From assembly GCA_021234535.1 (NCBI GenBank), contig CM037845.1, forward strand, positions 13,350,643 to 13,414,642: a DNA stretch of 64,000 nt, read 5' to 3'. Shown here piece by piece: positions 1 to 14,200 of the stretch. Position numbers and translations under genes: made by a program. How positions within the stretch are numbered: the first letter of the stretch is position 1; every line of letters begins with the position of its first letter. Under the pieces are notes generated by a model. It worked only from the letters and a program-made list of their open reading frames with translations, was not told the DNA's origin and did no database searches. This DNA is from Stichopus chloronotus (Eukaryota > Echinodermata > Holothuroidea > Aspidochirotida > Stichopodidae).

Positions 1-1889
1 TTTGCGGGTTACTTTGGCCTTTGCTTCCAGAATTAACAATTGCCTGGGGTCACATCTACAAAAGGCGAACCACAACCTATCACATAATTATGCAGTTTCC
101 CCACGCCTTCAATTTCATGTTGACATACTGTTTTATGTTTTAATCATTAATTTTTTTTTGTTCTTTCTTTCTTTTGTTTCTAAAGGGTGTCTGCTTCTAC
201 ATCTAACGTTCAGTTTTAAATCTCTCCCGTACATTTTAAATGCAATTCATTGTTTCTCTGTGAGAAATTCTAGTACAAAACAATTTTACTACAATGTTTT
301 CTCTTTTACGGTAACGTAGAAGTCACGTTACACCTGAGAATAATCACACTTGTTATCGGATAGGAAACCAGATTTCAGAGGAAATTTTAAATCTTTGTAA
401 AAGTAGCTTCGAGTTTAGGGGAGTGTCAATAATGAGACACATCAAAAGTCTCGATTTGCCGGATTATTGTTCATTAAATATTACACATGTAACTTAAATT
501 TTACTTTATGTGTTACATTTACTTCTTGCGCTTGGAATTAGCACTCCTATCAGATGCATAATCAACAACGGAAAGAAGGTAGGACTGAGAAAGGTGAGTG
601 AAAATTGAAAAAAAAGAATGAAATGATGGTATAGTTGCAGAGTTGCTGGTCTGAGATCCTCTGACTCTCCTGGATATCACATATTACACAAGTTTTTTTT
701 TTTTTCTTTCTGTTAACCGAAGCGTTTCGTCGATTTTAAAAACATATATTGAATGTCACCCTGTTTATGTGCTCAGCCATCAATTCAAAGGATGTAAGCA
801 TGCGCCTGAGTCGCAGAATGTTCGTAGATGTTTTTTCTTACCTTCTACGGTATTTTCAATAGGATTACGTACGCTGTCAGATCCACACTCACAAAGATGC
901 TCTTAATTAAAGCACCTCTCTGATTGGAAATGTACATTGAAGGTGAATACAGCTGTACTTGATATTAATTTCACTTTTCAGTTCCAGTTTATCCCTTTCA
1001 CCCAAATTTTACATCGACGATACACAAGTATCACGCTGACAACAAAACGTGTAATATATAGTATATGGGAATTATGGACTAGTTTGGTACACTGTCTGAA
1101 ACATTTTCACTTTAAATTGAATTGTCTTTCTTTCACACTTTGGTGGTCACTTATCATTGTGAAATAATTGTTCTTCAAGGCCTGATTACAATCGATAATG
1201 CAGTAAATAAACAGAATAATATAGTAACAACCGGCTATGTACACGTATAGTGTACTAAAAACTGATACTGGATTAAAATAATCCATGTGAAGACTCATCT
1301 TACATGATTTGGCCCTGACCCCAGGGGCTATTTAGTGAAACTGCGAACACGTAACAAAATAAGGGGCGTGGTATCCAGAGGCTAATTTTACTCCTTTACT
1401 ACACATACAACCCGATGCGTCGATACGTCGATACGTGACTTGTGGTACGGTTCACTAAATGCAAGTGAAAGAATACAAGAAATATTAATCATATATACGA
1501 AACATACAAAATTAGTTAACTCTGTCAAATATGGGAGACATACAAAAATAACCTCCCTGCTAGTCTCGTGTGGAACCGAACGTTATTTCAAACTTGCCGC
1601 TTCACCATGGTATTCTAACAACTAATATCTTAGCGACAAATTTACTAATAATGTATAGGGTAAAATTCGATGATGTTCGATCGTAACATACCGATAAGGT
1701 AATGATTCCACCTTTTCGGTCATGTAGTATTTGTTTTCACTACATGGTTGGTCAGTTTTCTATATTTATTTTTTTGTCCCGAGAAATTGTACACATTGAA
1801 ACGACCAATGAGCTTTCTCCTTCTAAGCAAGGTGTACGCATATGGCGAGCTGAATGCCCAATAAAAAAAAAAAAAAAAAAACAACAAGA

Positions 1890-2165
1890 TTATCGGTTGA
1901 TGAGCTGGGATTGTCGGTCGATTATCCAATTTTGTCAACTGATAATCCGTGATCCCCAATTTACCGTGCAAAAAGTTTGGATTATTGCGTGATAAATGTA
2001 GTTTATCGGACTGTAGACAGAAATTCCAAGTTCATGGCACAATAATCCTGGTTTATCGACGCTTAACAATGTTTATCGACCATAAATAAGGTTTATCTCC
2101 TGGATACCCAAGTCTATCGACCGATAATCCACCATTTATTGAGGGATGATCTTGGGTTATGGACT
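1890..2165. repeat. Degenerate 20-bp minisatellite
   Basis: Units starting gtttatcgac recur with an exact 20-bp step at 2051, 2071 and 2091, with weaker units at about 2111 and 2131 and scattered relatives from about 1900. No coding potential is seen. Confidence 0.6.
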
Positions 2166-3187
2166 TAATGGACATTTGGCTTGTCTTACACCGACAGACG
2201 CTGCAATCGAAATTATGTATTTCGTCTACCTTCAAAAGAGAGGTGATCTTATTTCTGTAAGTTCAATGCCGTAGCAAGGATAAACAAAAAAAAAAAAAAA
2301 AAACATTTTACGTTATCAGAAGATGATCTGGAATAAACGTTCATTTTGGTTTGCGTGAAAGGAATTCCGGGCTCCAAAAACGGCAACAAAGGCAGAATTA
2401 ATATCCTAGTTCAATAAATTAGAAAGACAAACTTAAACAGACATAAGTAATTAAAGTGACAAATTGACACTGAACAGAATTTAAACAATAATTTTGGACC
2501 AGTGATTGTGCTCAAATGGTTAGAAAATGACCAGTGTATACATTTAGTCACAGGAAGACAAGCCTCCATCACTCATAACACTGTAACGAAAGCAGTAGAA
2601 GTTAATCCTTTTTTATATATACTCTTGCTGTGAAAACAATATTATCTTTGAACGTTTATTTACACTAAATTCATCATCGGGTCCTCTACAGGGAAGTCAA
2701 TAAGGCTCACCATTTACAAACTTGAATTACGAAACTTGTGACCCCTTGTTACTTGTTTCTCACTTAAAATCAAGTATCGACCCCCCTTCCCGACGTCCGA
2801 GGAAGAAACTACAAATCTTACGCCATCATATTTACGTCAGAGAGCTCCTGGCGTGGGGGGGGGGGGGGGAGGGCACAATTGGGAAAGCATAAAGGCGTGA
2901 TGAATGTTCAAATTTTTGTACAAGTGTTCAAGTTTTGTTAGTAAAGTAATTCTCGTCAAATCTACATAGGAATTTCCATTTCGCAGTGTTGACTTACTCG
3001 TGTGTATTTGTGACATTTTACTTAGATATCATATTTGTGATTGAGAAAACATAAAATAGTCAGGATGGTGCCTCTACTTACAAACTTGATTGACTAAAAC
3101 ATAATGAGTCTGTGGATTAGTCGGTGGTCACAATGTAGTCAGTGGATTAGTAGGGATCACACGAACTAGAACAGAAAATTAAATTCA

Positions 3188-3480
3188 TACTTCTACCTTA
3201 AAACCAATTCGATCCAAAAAAAAAAAAAAAATAGCTGAGCAGTTGGCTAAAAGTATTACTTTCCTTTATTCGCAAGTTTCAGTTAAATAGCATTCACAGA
3301 GCAACATGATTTAAGTCAACTAATCCTTAAACCAGTAGCTCAGACAGTACAATACTTAGAAATGCAGCTTTGCCTCCAACATTTAAAAAAAGGTGGCATA
3401 GAAATCGAAACCATTGTTTAATTGAAATAAATGAATACATTTAGCCTCTCGAAATGTAACTGTAACACCAGACAAAAACC
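3188..3480. repeat. Dispersed repeat, copy 1
   Basis: Aligns by eye with 28740-29060: both hold cagttggct, a cttt/ttcatttattcg stretch, acaaagcaacat or cagagcaacatg, tcaactaat, an ..acattt.aa..ggtggcata.aa.tcgaaac segment and ttgaaataa.tgaat. Diverged, same orientation. Confidence 0.55.
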
Positions 3481-4729
3481 GTACCGGTATTGTGTTTGCT
3501 TTTTATCCCAGTAAAGCCGTATAGAATTGTAAAGAAACAAAAACAAAGGACAGATTACCGCGTGGCCTTGGATTAGAAAAAAATTATTTTGGTTTCAGCG
3601 CATATGGAAAAGTTCGATGTCAGGAAAACAATATATATTGGATAGTACAGCACGAAGATGCGTTTTAATGAAATGTACATCTGTTCTTTTTACATCTTTT
3701 CTTTTTGTCACGATGACTTATACTTATCATAGTGCCTGTGATGCTTTCAGTAAGTTTACAAAATGTCTTCATTGAACACACTCATATGTATAGTTTAAAA
3801 AAAAAAAAAAACTTGTAAAGAGAAAGGACATTCATAGTTTTACATATAACCCAAAAGAACGACCGGTAATTAAGGAAAATAAGCAATAAAAGCTTCAAAG
3901 TAGAAGAATATGCTTGTAGAAATTAATTTTGACTCCATTTCCATTAGATAGAATCTTATACGGCCGCCGTGTTACATGAATGCCCGCAGAACAAAACTTG
4001 CAATTCGCAACAAAATATGCAGCTAATCGACAGCGACTCATCGTAACATTGATACGGTAAATGTACTGGTAGGTCTTAAAGATTACCGTTCGTTCTTCTG
4101 ACACGAGAGGATGACGATGCTTGGTTTCTTGATGTAATGGGACAGTTACCGTAGCATTTCTTGGTCAGAAAAAAAAAAGTTAAAGGAGGATGTGCTGTCA
4201 TGGTTGTGTTTTCCAAAATGCATCCAGGAACTGGCTATGCCTCTTACAGTTTGCACAATGTATAAAACTTTCCGTGCATTGATCTGTTTATTAGAAGTGT
4301 CACTACTAGTTTATGTGTACACGCAAGGACCGCACACACAGTACATGTAGCTACATAGTGCACACACACGAGTGTTCATTTATAAGGCACCGTGGTATAT
4401 ACGATCAATCTTCTTTCTACCGAAATTTACACAATAAGTAGTGCCAAATTTCATCTGAAAAAATCGTGGCGTAGATTTTGTTTTCCAGGTTGAGTTCAAA
4501 TGGAAGAGAAAAATGAAATTGAAAGACACAGTACTACTTTTTTATCCAACAGTGCGTCCTGCTTTAACATTCACAAATTCAAGCATTCCGAACCACACGT
4601 TTAACTTTACCCGTATATTTCACTGAGTCTGAAATCATTTTCCCTAAAACAATGTCAGAATCATTCTCAATTCCGAAAAGTATGAAGAACAATAAAAGAA
4701 ACTTATTATCACATACAGTAGCAATTCCT

Positions 4730-4803
4730 CCTGGTATATATATGTATATACATATATACATATATATATATATGTGTGTGTGTGTATACATATATATACC
4801 AGG
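4730..4803. repeat. TA-rich hairpin just upstream of the SLC22-like start
   Basis: Perfect 19-bp inverted arms (4730-4748, cctggtatatatatgtata, and 4785-4803) enclose a TA/TG dinucleotide run. It ends 48 bp before the ATG at 4852, so it lies in the presumed 5' UTR or core promoter. Confidence 0.85.
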
Positions 4804-4851
4804 AAAAGTTTCTAGTCAGAGAACATATAATTCTCCTACTCCAGGGTGAAG

Positions 4852-5250
4852 ATGGTTACCTACGACGACATACTCGTATCAACGGGGAAGTTCGGTTGGT
4901 TCGAATCGCGAACCTTTATGTTTGTTTGCGTCGCGACCCTTCTCGGCTCCGTGCAGACGTTTATTCAAGTGTTTATAGCCGGCAAAGGTGATCACTGGTG
5001 CAGGATCAGCCAGTGGAACGACGGCGAATGTGCGGCGTTCAATCTGGAGCTAAACGATTGCAGGGATCTATTTCGACCATATGACGAGGATGAAGAGCGC
5101 CACTCGTCTTGCCAGAAGTACAATATCAGCGGTATGGATTTCCAGACGGCATTGGTCAACCGTGACAACTTAGAGCAGTACGGTGTTGTCGATTGCGACG
5201 AGGGGTGGATTTTCGACAAGAGCGTTTACACAAGTACATTGACGGAAGAC
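4852..5250 (+). CDS. SLC22-like gene, exon 1 (N-terminus, TM1, extracellular loop)
   Basis: Encodes residues 1-133: a short cytosolic start, TM1 (about residues 22-42), then the long first extracellular loop with Cys50, Cys60, Cys70 and Cys87 and a sequon at Asn91. It ends in phase 0 at GAC|GTAAGA after the family-typical STLTE segment. Confidence 0.92.
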
Positions 5251-8200
5251 GTAAGATTTACATGCACGATGATACAGAGATAAGTTAAAAGAGAAGAATG
5301 TATATTACCTAAGAGATCCTTTTGCATACGAAGACCCTGTTTTCACTCCGTCTCAGACATTTCCAGCTGCACACCTTACCAGGTCCATTTCATTTATCTA
5401 CATCCCTTCCCATGATGCCCACCCAACTCATCATTCAAGTAAGATCCAATTTGTTTATATCAACCTTTTGTCGACACTGGTGGTATGTAGCTGGCAGAAT
5501 GCATTTGAATCTTCAAAATAGAGGGTGTCCCAATTTGCCTTAGACTCATGTATACCTACGGCATCTTGCACTGATGGTTGAACCCTACAAAACAGATCAA
5601 TAGACCGTCATGTAGGTAAAACATTTCGTTAGATTTATGTTATGTTGAATCCTGAAACGTAGAAATACGTAGAAATACCGGAATACATTTTTTGCTAGTG
5701 AACAAAAACTTTAAGGTCCAATCTAACATTCTTTTTGAAGTCTTTGGATACAAAACAGTGTTGCACCAAACATATATCATAGAAACGTTCGCATAAATAT
5801 ATAGATGCATCAGGTGGGTGCAACCTATTAAAAAATATGTATAAAATCAGTGATTACACAAATCCTCGAAAGAAGATTTCCACAAACTATATCTCAAAGA
5901 TCTCATCTCATACCTATCAACCACCCTTTTAGTAATGACTTTCTTTTCTTTTCTCTCTTTCTTCTTCTTCTTCAGTGGGAACTCGTTTGCGATAAAGACG
6001 CTGTACCTAGTATTCTGCAGTCGGTTTACTTAGGAGGGTTTCTCGTTGGCTGTTTGCTCTTTGGATATCTAGCTGATAAGTGAGTGTTTCTCGATCTTTA
6101 AGACCTCTGCCACTGCTCCTCTCCATGATTGTAGATGTTTGCCTGTAATTTTATCGAAACACAAAGAGAATTTGAAAATTCGTGTTCTAGAGCACGCTTC
6201 CGCTATACTTGTTGCGCTGACGTGGAAACAGTTTCATGGAAAAAAAAACGACAGTTACAATAGGTTGAAGGAAATGCAGCATTTGATCAGATAATACAAA
6301 TAGAACAAGTGGAACAAAAAAAAAACATACGGAGAACATTGAACGAGTAATCTGCTCCCTATTTATTTCTGTTAACTTGTGAAAGATTCAGAAAAAAAAA
6401 CACGGACCGGTATAGTTTTTTTTTTTTACATTCATGTATCGCATCTCAAGACTCAGCTACTTATCCACATTATCCTGTCGATCTCATTCTGATTCTGTTT
6501 GGGTAGAGAGAGACTGCAATAATCACAACGTTGATATGTTGAGCACACGATCTGTAAACCCATGCAAGAGAATTGGAAAATGATTGGAAAGGAAGCTTGG
6601 GGCGTGCTCGTAATTACACGCCATGTATTGTCGTCTTTCTCATTTAATTGTATATAAATACCCTCCCCGAATGACTGCTGTAACGACCCTGCAAAACAGC
6701 ACTATATTTGGAATTTCTTGCGAAAAGAATAAAATCATTCCCCCCCCCCCCGGCAAGTAGAGTCGGTAGTCATTCTCTATCAGAATCAGAAGGAGGAGGA
6801 CTACTTACCGAGTTGATTCAATGTGTACAAAAGGACGACGTGGTGGTTACTTACTATCTTCTGTAATTTACAATGCATGAATTTTTTTTTTTTTACCACC
6901 TACAGGATTGGCCGTTACCTCACTTTCTGCATTTGTTGCGTCGTCACCCCATGTCTCGCACTTTTAGTAGCACTGTCACCGAATCCTGTCGTATTTGGTA
7001 TTTTGCGTTTCCTTGTGGCCGCTTCTAACTACGGACTAGTGCTGGTCGTGTTCGTCATGGGTACGTATGACGATACTTCTTAAATGATTACTATTTCTTA
7101 CGTTGTAGTTACACGTTTTGAAACTGTTTATCACAGAGCGAATACTAGTCTACACCAGTCGCTCTTTATCTTTTTTTGGGGGGGGGGGGGTAGTGGGTAA
7201 TTCTGGCATCTCATTGAAGGTAATTGATGATCGTCGATCCTGTCCAGTGACATTTCTTTAATTTTGTAGTTTTGTGAGATTAATCCCGATTTCGACGAGA
7301 AGATACTGCACTGAACTGTGGTACGATAACCGTACAAGACCTACTTTAGTACAGTAACCTACTTGTGTAAGTAAACCCCCAAAGTGGTACAAAGTACCAC
7401 ACTGTGGTCAAAAATTCAAATTTAACGTTTGACTCTTAGAAGGTGGAATGCCTTAGATGATAGATTGGAAAAGGGAGATCCGGATGGGTACGGAAAAAAA
7501 TGTCTAGGAGAATCACTGGTAAATGTTGACGATTCTAGATTTAAGACAGATGTGTGTCGCTCTGTCTCCTCATCTCTCTCACTACAGAACAATCATTGCT
7601 TTCAGATGCTTCACTATGCTTTAAATATTAGGGAAATTTAAATTTGATTGTTATTCTCACCGCAGCATCGGAGATGGTCGTGCCCAATCAACGTGTCTAT
7701 GTGGGTGTCTTTTTGTGGTATACATACGCGGTTGGTTATTTCGTTCTCTCTGCACTGGGGAAGTTTCTCAACAGTTGGAGATTATTCGTCGTGGTGACTG
7801 CGCTACCTTACTTAGCTCTGGTACCTGGGTTTTTGTAAGTATCACAGTAGTGGTGGAAATAATGGAATGTAATAAAATTTCATCTGACAGTGGCACCAAT
7901 TTCAAACAACAGTGCAGAAATTCATTTGATATCATGCGGAGTGTTATACACATTGTTATGAATCCCATATCTTTGATGAAAATGAAATGTTGATACAAGT
8001 ACTATTAATTATTTACACTGAAAGCCGATGTAACTTCATAACAATAGCCTTATATTCTTCGACAGTACTGACTGAGATGTCATTTATAATCTGATGATTT
8101 AAATGGTTTAATGATAGTATAATCAATACAGTGTACTGACAGTTTTGTGAATTATACAAATGACACGTTGGTTACTTAATTACATGATTGTGAATGAATT

Positions 8201-11200
8201 GTTTACCTTTCGTCTGACATTGATACCGCTGGTAACAATGGTTCTGGGATTCTTGTAAGTTGGATACCTAGTATAGCAATATTACCAAGCAATATACCTA
8301 CATTGACTCACTTCATGCTTGAAATTTTACTAACAAGTATTCTTTAGAATTGTAACAAAAACACCTTGCATTCGCATTTGATATAAGTTTGACGAAAGCA
8401 TCCAGTTTGATACAATATCGTCTATAGTCTGGGGAATTAAGCTAACACTGTAAACTATTTCCCTGTTGTTTAAATACTTAAACTGCTGCTTTTATGATGA
8501 CTGAACTCTGATGGACAGCAATAACATGACATAATAATAATAATAATAATAATAATAATATTAAAAAACTGTTTTTGAAGCTTCCTGAAGGAGTCACCGA
8601 GATGGTTGCTGATTAAAAGAAGGTTTTCAGACGCAAATAAGATAATTGAGCTGATCGCAAAAACAAACGGCAAGGAGCTTCCTCACGGATATCTTGCAAA
8701 ACTTCAGGCAGATGTGAGTTCCTTTAAAATGATATTTTGCAAAACACCCATAAATATACGGGCTCCGATATGTTTGATCTGTTAGTATTGTTTTTAGTCT
8801 TTTTCTCAGTTCACTTGTTACCATTGCACATGATCAGTTCTCGTTTGAAGTAATAATCTCACAAATATAACAGAGAGCAATTGCGGAGAAACGAAGACTT
8901 CGATATATCATGATATGTAGAACATACTGAATTCAACGATAGAACCTTTATGTCATAATAAATTTTAATAATTTTATAATATTTGTTTTTAATATAATTA
9001 AACATACTGTCAAATACTAGCTCAATTGGTAGTCACAGATGAGAATTGTCTTGTTAATAAATGAAGTTGTTTCTGTCACTTCTTGTTCTCCATCCATCCA
9101 TCCATCCATTCATCCATCCATCGATCCATCCATCAAAGAAAGTAATACGGTCGCTTTTTAACGAGGATTCTATATCTGATGCAATGCAGGGATGCATTGC
9201 ATAGAACGAGATCGATTGGCAATCAATATGACATTTGTTTTGGTATGATAAAAGAACTTGAAAGTGAAAGTATAATCGATACGGTCACCTCCTAACAAGT
9301 GGTTTATATATACACGTGATGCAATATAGGGTTGTAAATTGCGTACCTAATTAAAGACATGCCCATGCACCTGTCATGAAATTAAAACACTTCAAGACAA
9401 TGAACTGAATAGCAGCTATCAGGTCAGAGAGAAAATAGAAATACATGTACTTCTAACCATTCATGTTTCTTTTACATGATTAAAAAGTGAATATTAAAAT
9501 GTTACTTTTTTTGTTTATTATTTCAGGAGGAGGAGGCGACCAAACCTCAAGAGAACGCGTCCATTTTTGATATTCTTCGATATCCTCTGCTAGTTTTCTA
9601 TCTCATCAATCTGCTTTACAATTGGTGTGTCTTTACATTACCAACTGCTTAATGTTGAATTTTATGTATGAAATGTCATCAAAAAAGTTGTGATTGTGAA
9701 TAAGGTTTTCAGCTTGCTGCTTCATGGAACTCATAGGGATGCAATATATAAGAGTTCGCAACACTTTAACGTAATGAGTGTATTCCCTAAAGATTACGAA
9801 CTCTGGAATTACTTCGATATGATAATTTCTAGACGTCAGCCAGATAATCAGCTAGATACCGACTGCAAAAGTGAGGGGCAAATCGCATTTCTTGTATGAT
9901 AACACAGAATGATTGTTCCAAATGATTTTTCACATGGAAAAGTACTCAATGTGGCTAGACGGCTTGAAACCGTTTCGAGGAACTGCCCCTTCTGCATTCT
10001 TTGTCTTTGGAAGATCAAACAATATTCAACCAATATAATTTAGGAAGAGTTGTACATTTGAAGAACCAGCTATCACATTTGTAGTAAAGAGAGTGAAATT
10101 TGCTGATTTTTGAGAAAAAAAGGCCAATATAACATAAGACAAAACATTATCACAAATATAACGTCTGACAGGTTTTAGAAAACGCTGAGTGTATAGGATG
10201 ATCCATGTTTGAACGCTTGGTTATTTAAAACAGGTTGGAGTTTTTTGATATGCAAGGCTTCTTTGATTTTGAGTTCAAAATCTTTATTTCCAGTATCTAT
10301 GATGGTAAAGATATTGCTGTTTGCTGTTCGGCAGTCTATGCACTGAGTGATGTGTTCATGGATAGCTGATTTTCCTAGAGATGTTCCTTGATCCTGGTTG
10401 CTAGACGCCTTTTTGTCTTACCAATGTAAGTTTGGTTCTTATCACAAGAACCTTCACAAAACCTGTCACACGTTATATTTCTGATACTATTTTGTCTTAT
10501 GTTATATTGTCTTCCTACGTTTGTATATTTTACTTACCTGAGGAGGAAGATGTGATATCTTCAAAAACGTTTGTATTAAACTATGACTTTCGTTAACATT
10601 TATGTGTTAATTTGCTCTTCCATCTGGTTCTTCAATATTCAACCAAGTTCAATCACAACTCAAATATCTATAACTGAAAGATTATGCTTACTGTCTAGTT
10701 TGTAATAGCATGCATTTCTGAGCACTGTAACTTGAGGAACACTTTAATTCAACGTCGATTCAATGAGAAGTAAATATCTATAAACTGAATGGTGATTGAG
10801 ATAGCAAATTCATACCTTTTGAATCATAACTAATAAAGAATATTCAATCAATTTTCAACAACTCTTCAACATATTTATTAACAGGTTCGTCCAAAGCTTT
10901 GTATATTACGGATTGTCATTAGGTACTTCTTCGCTCGGTGTAGACGTCTTCATTGCTTTCTGTATATCTGGTGCTGTGGAAATACCGGCGTATACATTTA
11001 GCGTCTTTACTATGCAATACTTTGGACGTAGAATCTCAACAGGAGGACTCATGATCCTCGCAGGTCTGGCCTGCTTCGTTACCATCGTAGTGCGTAAGTA
11101 CCTAGCCATATATATATATATATATACTCATTTGACCATGTTTTCAACTCGACTTATCATAGTTGCATAAGGTATGCAAGCGACAATTGGAAAAGAAACG

Positions 11201-14200
11201 GGTGAAACAGGAGAAAGAGTTCTTCTCTATTTATTTGTAGGATTTATTGATAAAGATCTGAGCTTGTAGAAAAAATATGGTGAGCAACATTCCGAGTCAT
11301 GCTGGTACATTTTACTTGAATGGTAAGCGTATTTGCCAGCGTTCCTTTTCGTGAGACATGGAAAGGAAAATGTACGTGATAAAAATGTCAGAGACATTAC
11401 CATTACCGAGAAAACAATTCATTGTACTTTGCTGGATGTCGAAGGTCATCCTAGGTCAACAGAAGTTAGACTTCGCATGTGCTTAGTAATGTGTACTAAA
11501 AAAGGATGTTACATCGGTAGTCACTCTTGGCCTTAACACTGTGATGTGACCAATTGGCTTCAGTGAAATGACAAGAGGGCAATCCACGAAGTTGCGTATC
11601 TCATCGCCAACATACAATACATGCATTCAATACAGGGCCTGCACACGGGAATTTGTAATAGTTTATTGCTAAGTACTTACAAAACTTTAAGTTAATTGGT
11701 TTAATAGTTCTCAAAATATGCTGGAAATACAAAGTTTGGGGCAAAATTGGCTTTTTTTCTAAAAATTCAATAAATTTCACTCTCTTTACTACAAAAGTGA
11801 TATACCTCGAATATTTCATTCTCATGTAAGTTTTTGCAAAATTTTGCATTAAATGCTCAAATACTTCTCAAGATATGCTAGAAATAGCAATTTTGGGGCA
11901 AAATAGACTTTTTTCCCTCAAAAATCAGCCAATTTGACTCGATTTACCATACAACTAATACATCTTGCACGTATTGGCATCATGCACAACCTTACCAAGT
12001 TTCAACTTAATCGCTCATATGTTTTTCAAACTATTCTGGAAAAACCACAAGTTGGACAGGTCCGGACGCACACACGCACACCCACACCCACCCACACACA
12101 AGCACACACATTGGCACGGACACGTTTTCATTTATACCACCCAACAGGACCCTCCTGCACCCATGGTCACTGTACCATGGGGTACCCCTGGGGTGTAGCT
12201 CATCCACTCCAAGTGTTTCCATGGCTACCATTCTCCCATGGGTGCACAGTGCAATATATAGCTCCACTAGCCAAGTGACTACAATATCTCATTTAGCCCC
12301 TATAGAGCGATGAGATAATAATGCCATTATCCTGTTACGGCAAAGATGATAAAAAAACGTTAACTTAAAGGTCAGCAGACGTTAAGAAAGAAAATTTCAA
12401 GAAGGAAATCGTGATACTCTTCGCTATTTAAAGTGGCACATTGATTTGATCTGGATAACTTTGTGAGGATTTTGAAAGCATAACCACACATTGGTTTATC
12501 ATAATAACTCAAAGTTTACTCTCAATAGTTATGTAACCTACAAGAATTTCCATTTCGGGAGGAATCTATGGTGATTGCATGTGTATGAGTGTGAATGTGT
12601 GTATGTGAAGCCGTGGCTTGTAAGCACGATATTTCAAGAAGGGAAATGTACTCGAAAATCAAAGTTAGTGTGTTGGTAGTCCATAGTGAATAGATGATCT
12701 ACATTTTTGTTCATGGAGGTCAAAGGTCATGTGTAAATCAAGGAGCTGAAAGTGTGAAAATCTATCAAGGAACATATGTCTTTGACAGAACGTTGCTGGA
12801 ACCCTCAAAGTACTGCCATTGGTAGCACTTGATAAGTAGATGATATCTGTCATTTTGTATGGCGATCAAAGATCATGTAAGGTCAACAGAGGACATAGTC
12901 TGAAAGTCCTGTAAACACGGCGTCTCAAAAAGAGATAGGTACTTGAACTTCAAAGTTGGTGTGTTGTTAGTACACTGTAAGTAGGTAATCTCTATTGCTT
13001 TTTGTGCAGGTACAAGGCCATTTGAGGTCACCAGAGTTCTCTCATTTCAAAGATCTGTCCTGGTTTCAAAGCCCAACATGTGATACTTCGAAAGTGTTAC
13101 ATGCCCTGAATGTGAACGTAGGAAGAAGTTAATAGCCTTCACACTAAGAAAATAATGCGTATTCTTTTTTATATTGAAAACATGTAAAACAAAATGTAGA
13201 TGTATAATAGCGTAGATATTGTTGCTAAGTAGAATTTGCTTTCATTTTTATTACAACTTATGAAACTATTAAAAGCCTTTTTTTTTGCACACTCTCCAAA
13301 CAATCACTCCTTAGATTTCTCACATTTTCTAAACAATCAGTGAATGTCACGGTCTGTCATTGCAACGTTGTTTTAGTTACCAAAAAGCCCTTGGGAAATA
13401 CAACTTTGAAAGATATTTCCGCAGATGCTGTTTTTGTCTCGCACAATTTCAGATCTTTATCCACTATTTGTGTCAGGAACTTTCTGTCCACTTGTGAATT
13501 ACCTTGGTTTAGTGATAAAGCCATCTTCCATTACCCCAATCTTCATCAAGGCTGGGCCAAAGTTACTCATTCATATCAGCATGTACCAAGCCCATATGTG
13601 TAACATTTTTTTTTCATTTTGATATCATCTTCCCTTTACCACTGGTTTCTTTTGTTTAAAGTGATTGTGTGTGCGTGGGAAAATGAGATTTTGACAAGTA
13701 ATCACAAAATCATTTAACTTTCTGGTTTGACTGTCTTGCAATGGCTGTGTGCACATGAATTAGTACTAATAACCTATGCTGTGGTCACAACGTTCCCAAA
13801 ACCCACTGATGGTCGTTTGAATGTAACACTTGCGAATCCTTGGAAAGCTTGACCATTTGTCATGTCTGTATATGGAAGAAGCTTGACAGGTTTGGACAAA
13901 ATAGAGTGATTTTCACGAACAAAAGAGGATTCCCATATAAGTCAATCATGCACATGATACATCATTCAGTGTCAAAATGAAAGAAGTTCATCATTTGGCT
14001 CGAAGGAAAATACAATGCGCGCACGAGACCACATGTCAGCTGTCTGGACACATTTTCTATAAGTCAAATTATTTAGTGATCATTCCTTTGTAGTTATGTA
14101 ATGACATTTGAATGTAATGTGGTAAGTGTAATAATGCAGCTGTCGTCATTTGTAAATACCTCTATCAGGTACTACAGAGTTAGGGGAAATGCAAACATTT

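Larger units (their letters stand above)
1..4729. other. Upstream region without a recognisable gene
   Basis: AT-rich, with poly(A) runs (1861-1879, 2287-2303, 3217-3231), a poly(G) run (about 2857-2869), the 20-bp minisatellite and one copy of a dispersed repeat (about 3188-3480). The open frames are short, low-complexity or lack family features. Confidence 0.6.

Noticed and set aside
4846..4851. GTG two codons before the SLC22-like ATG as start
   Set aside because: Nuclear metazoan genes start at ATG, and MVTYDDIL at 4852 matches the family N-terminus.
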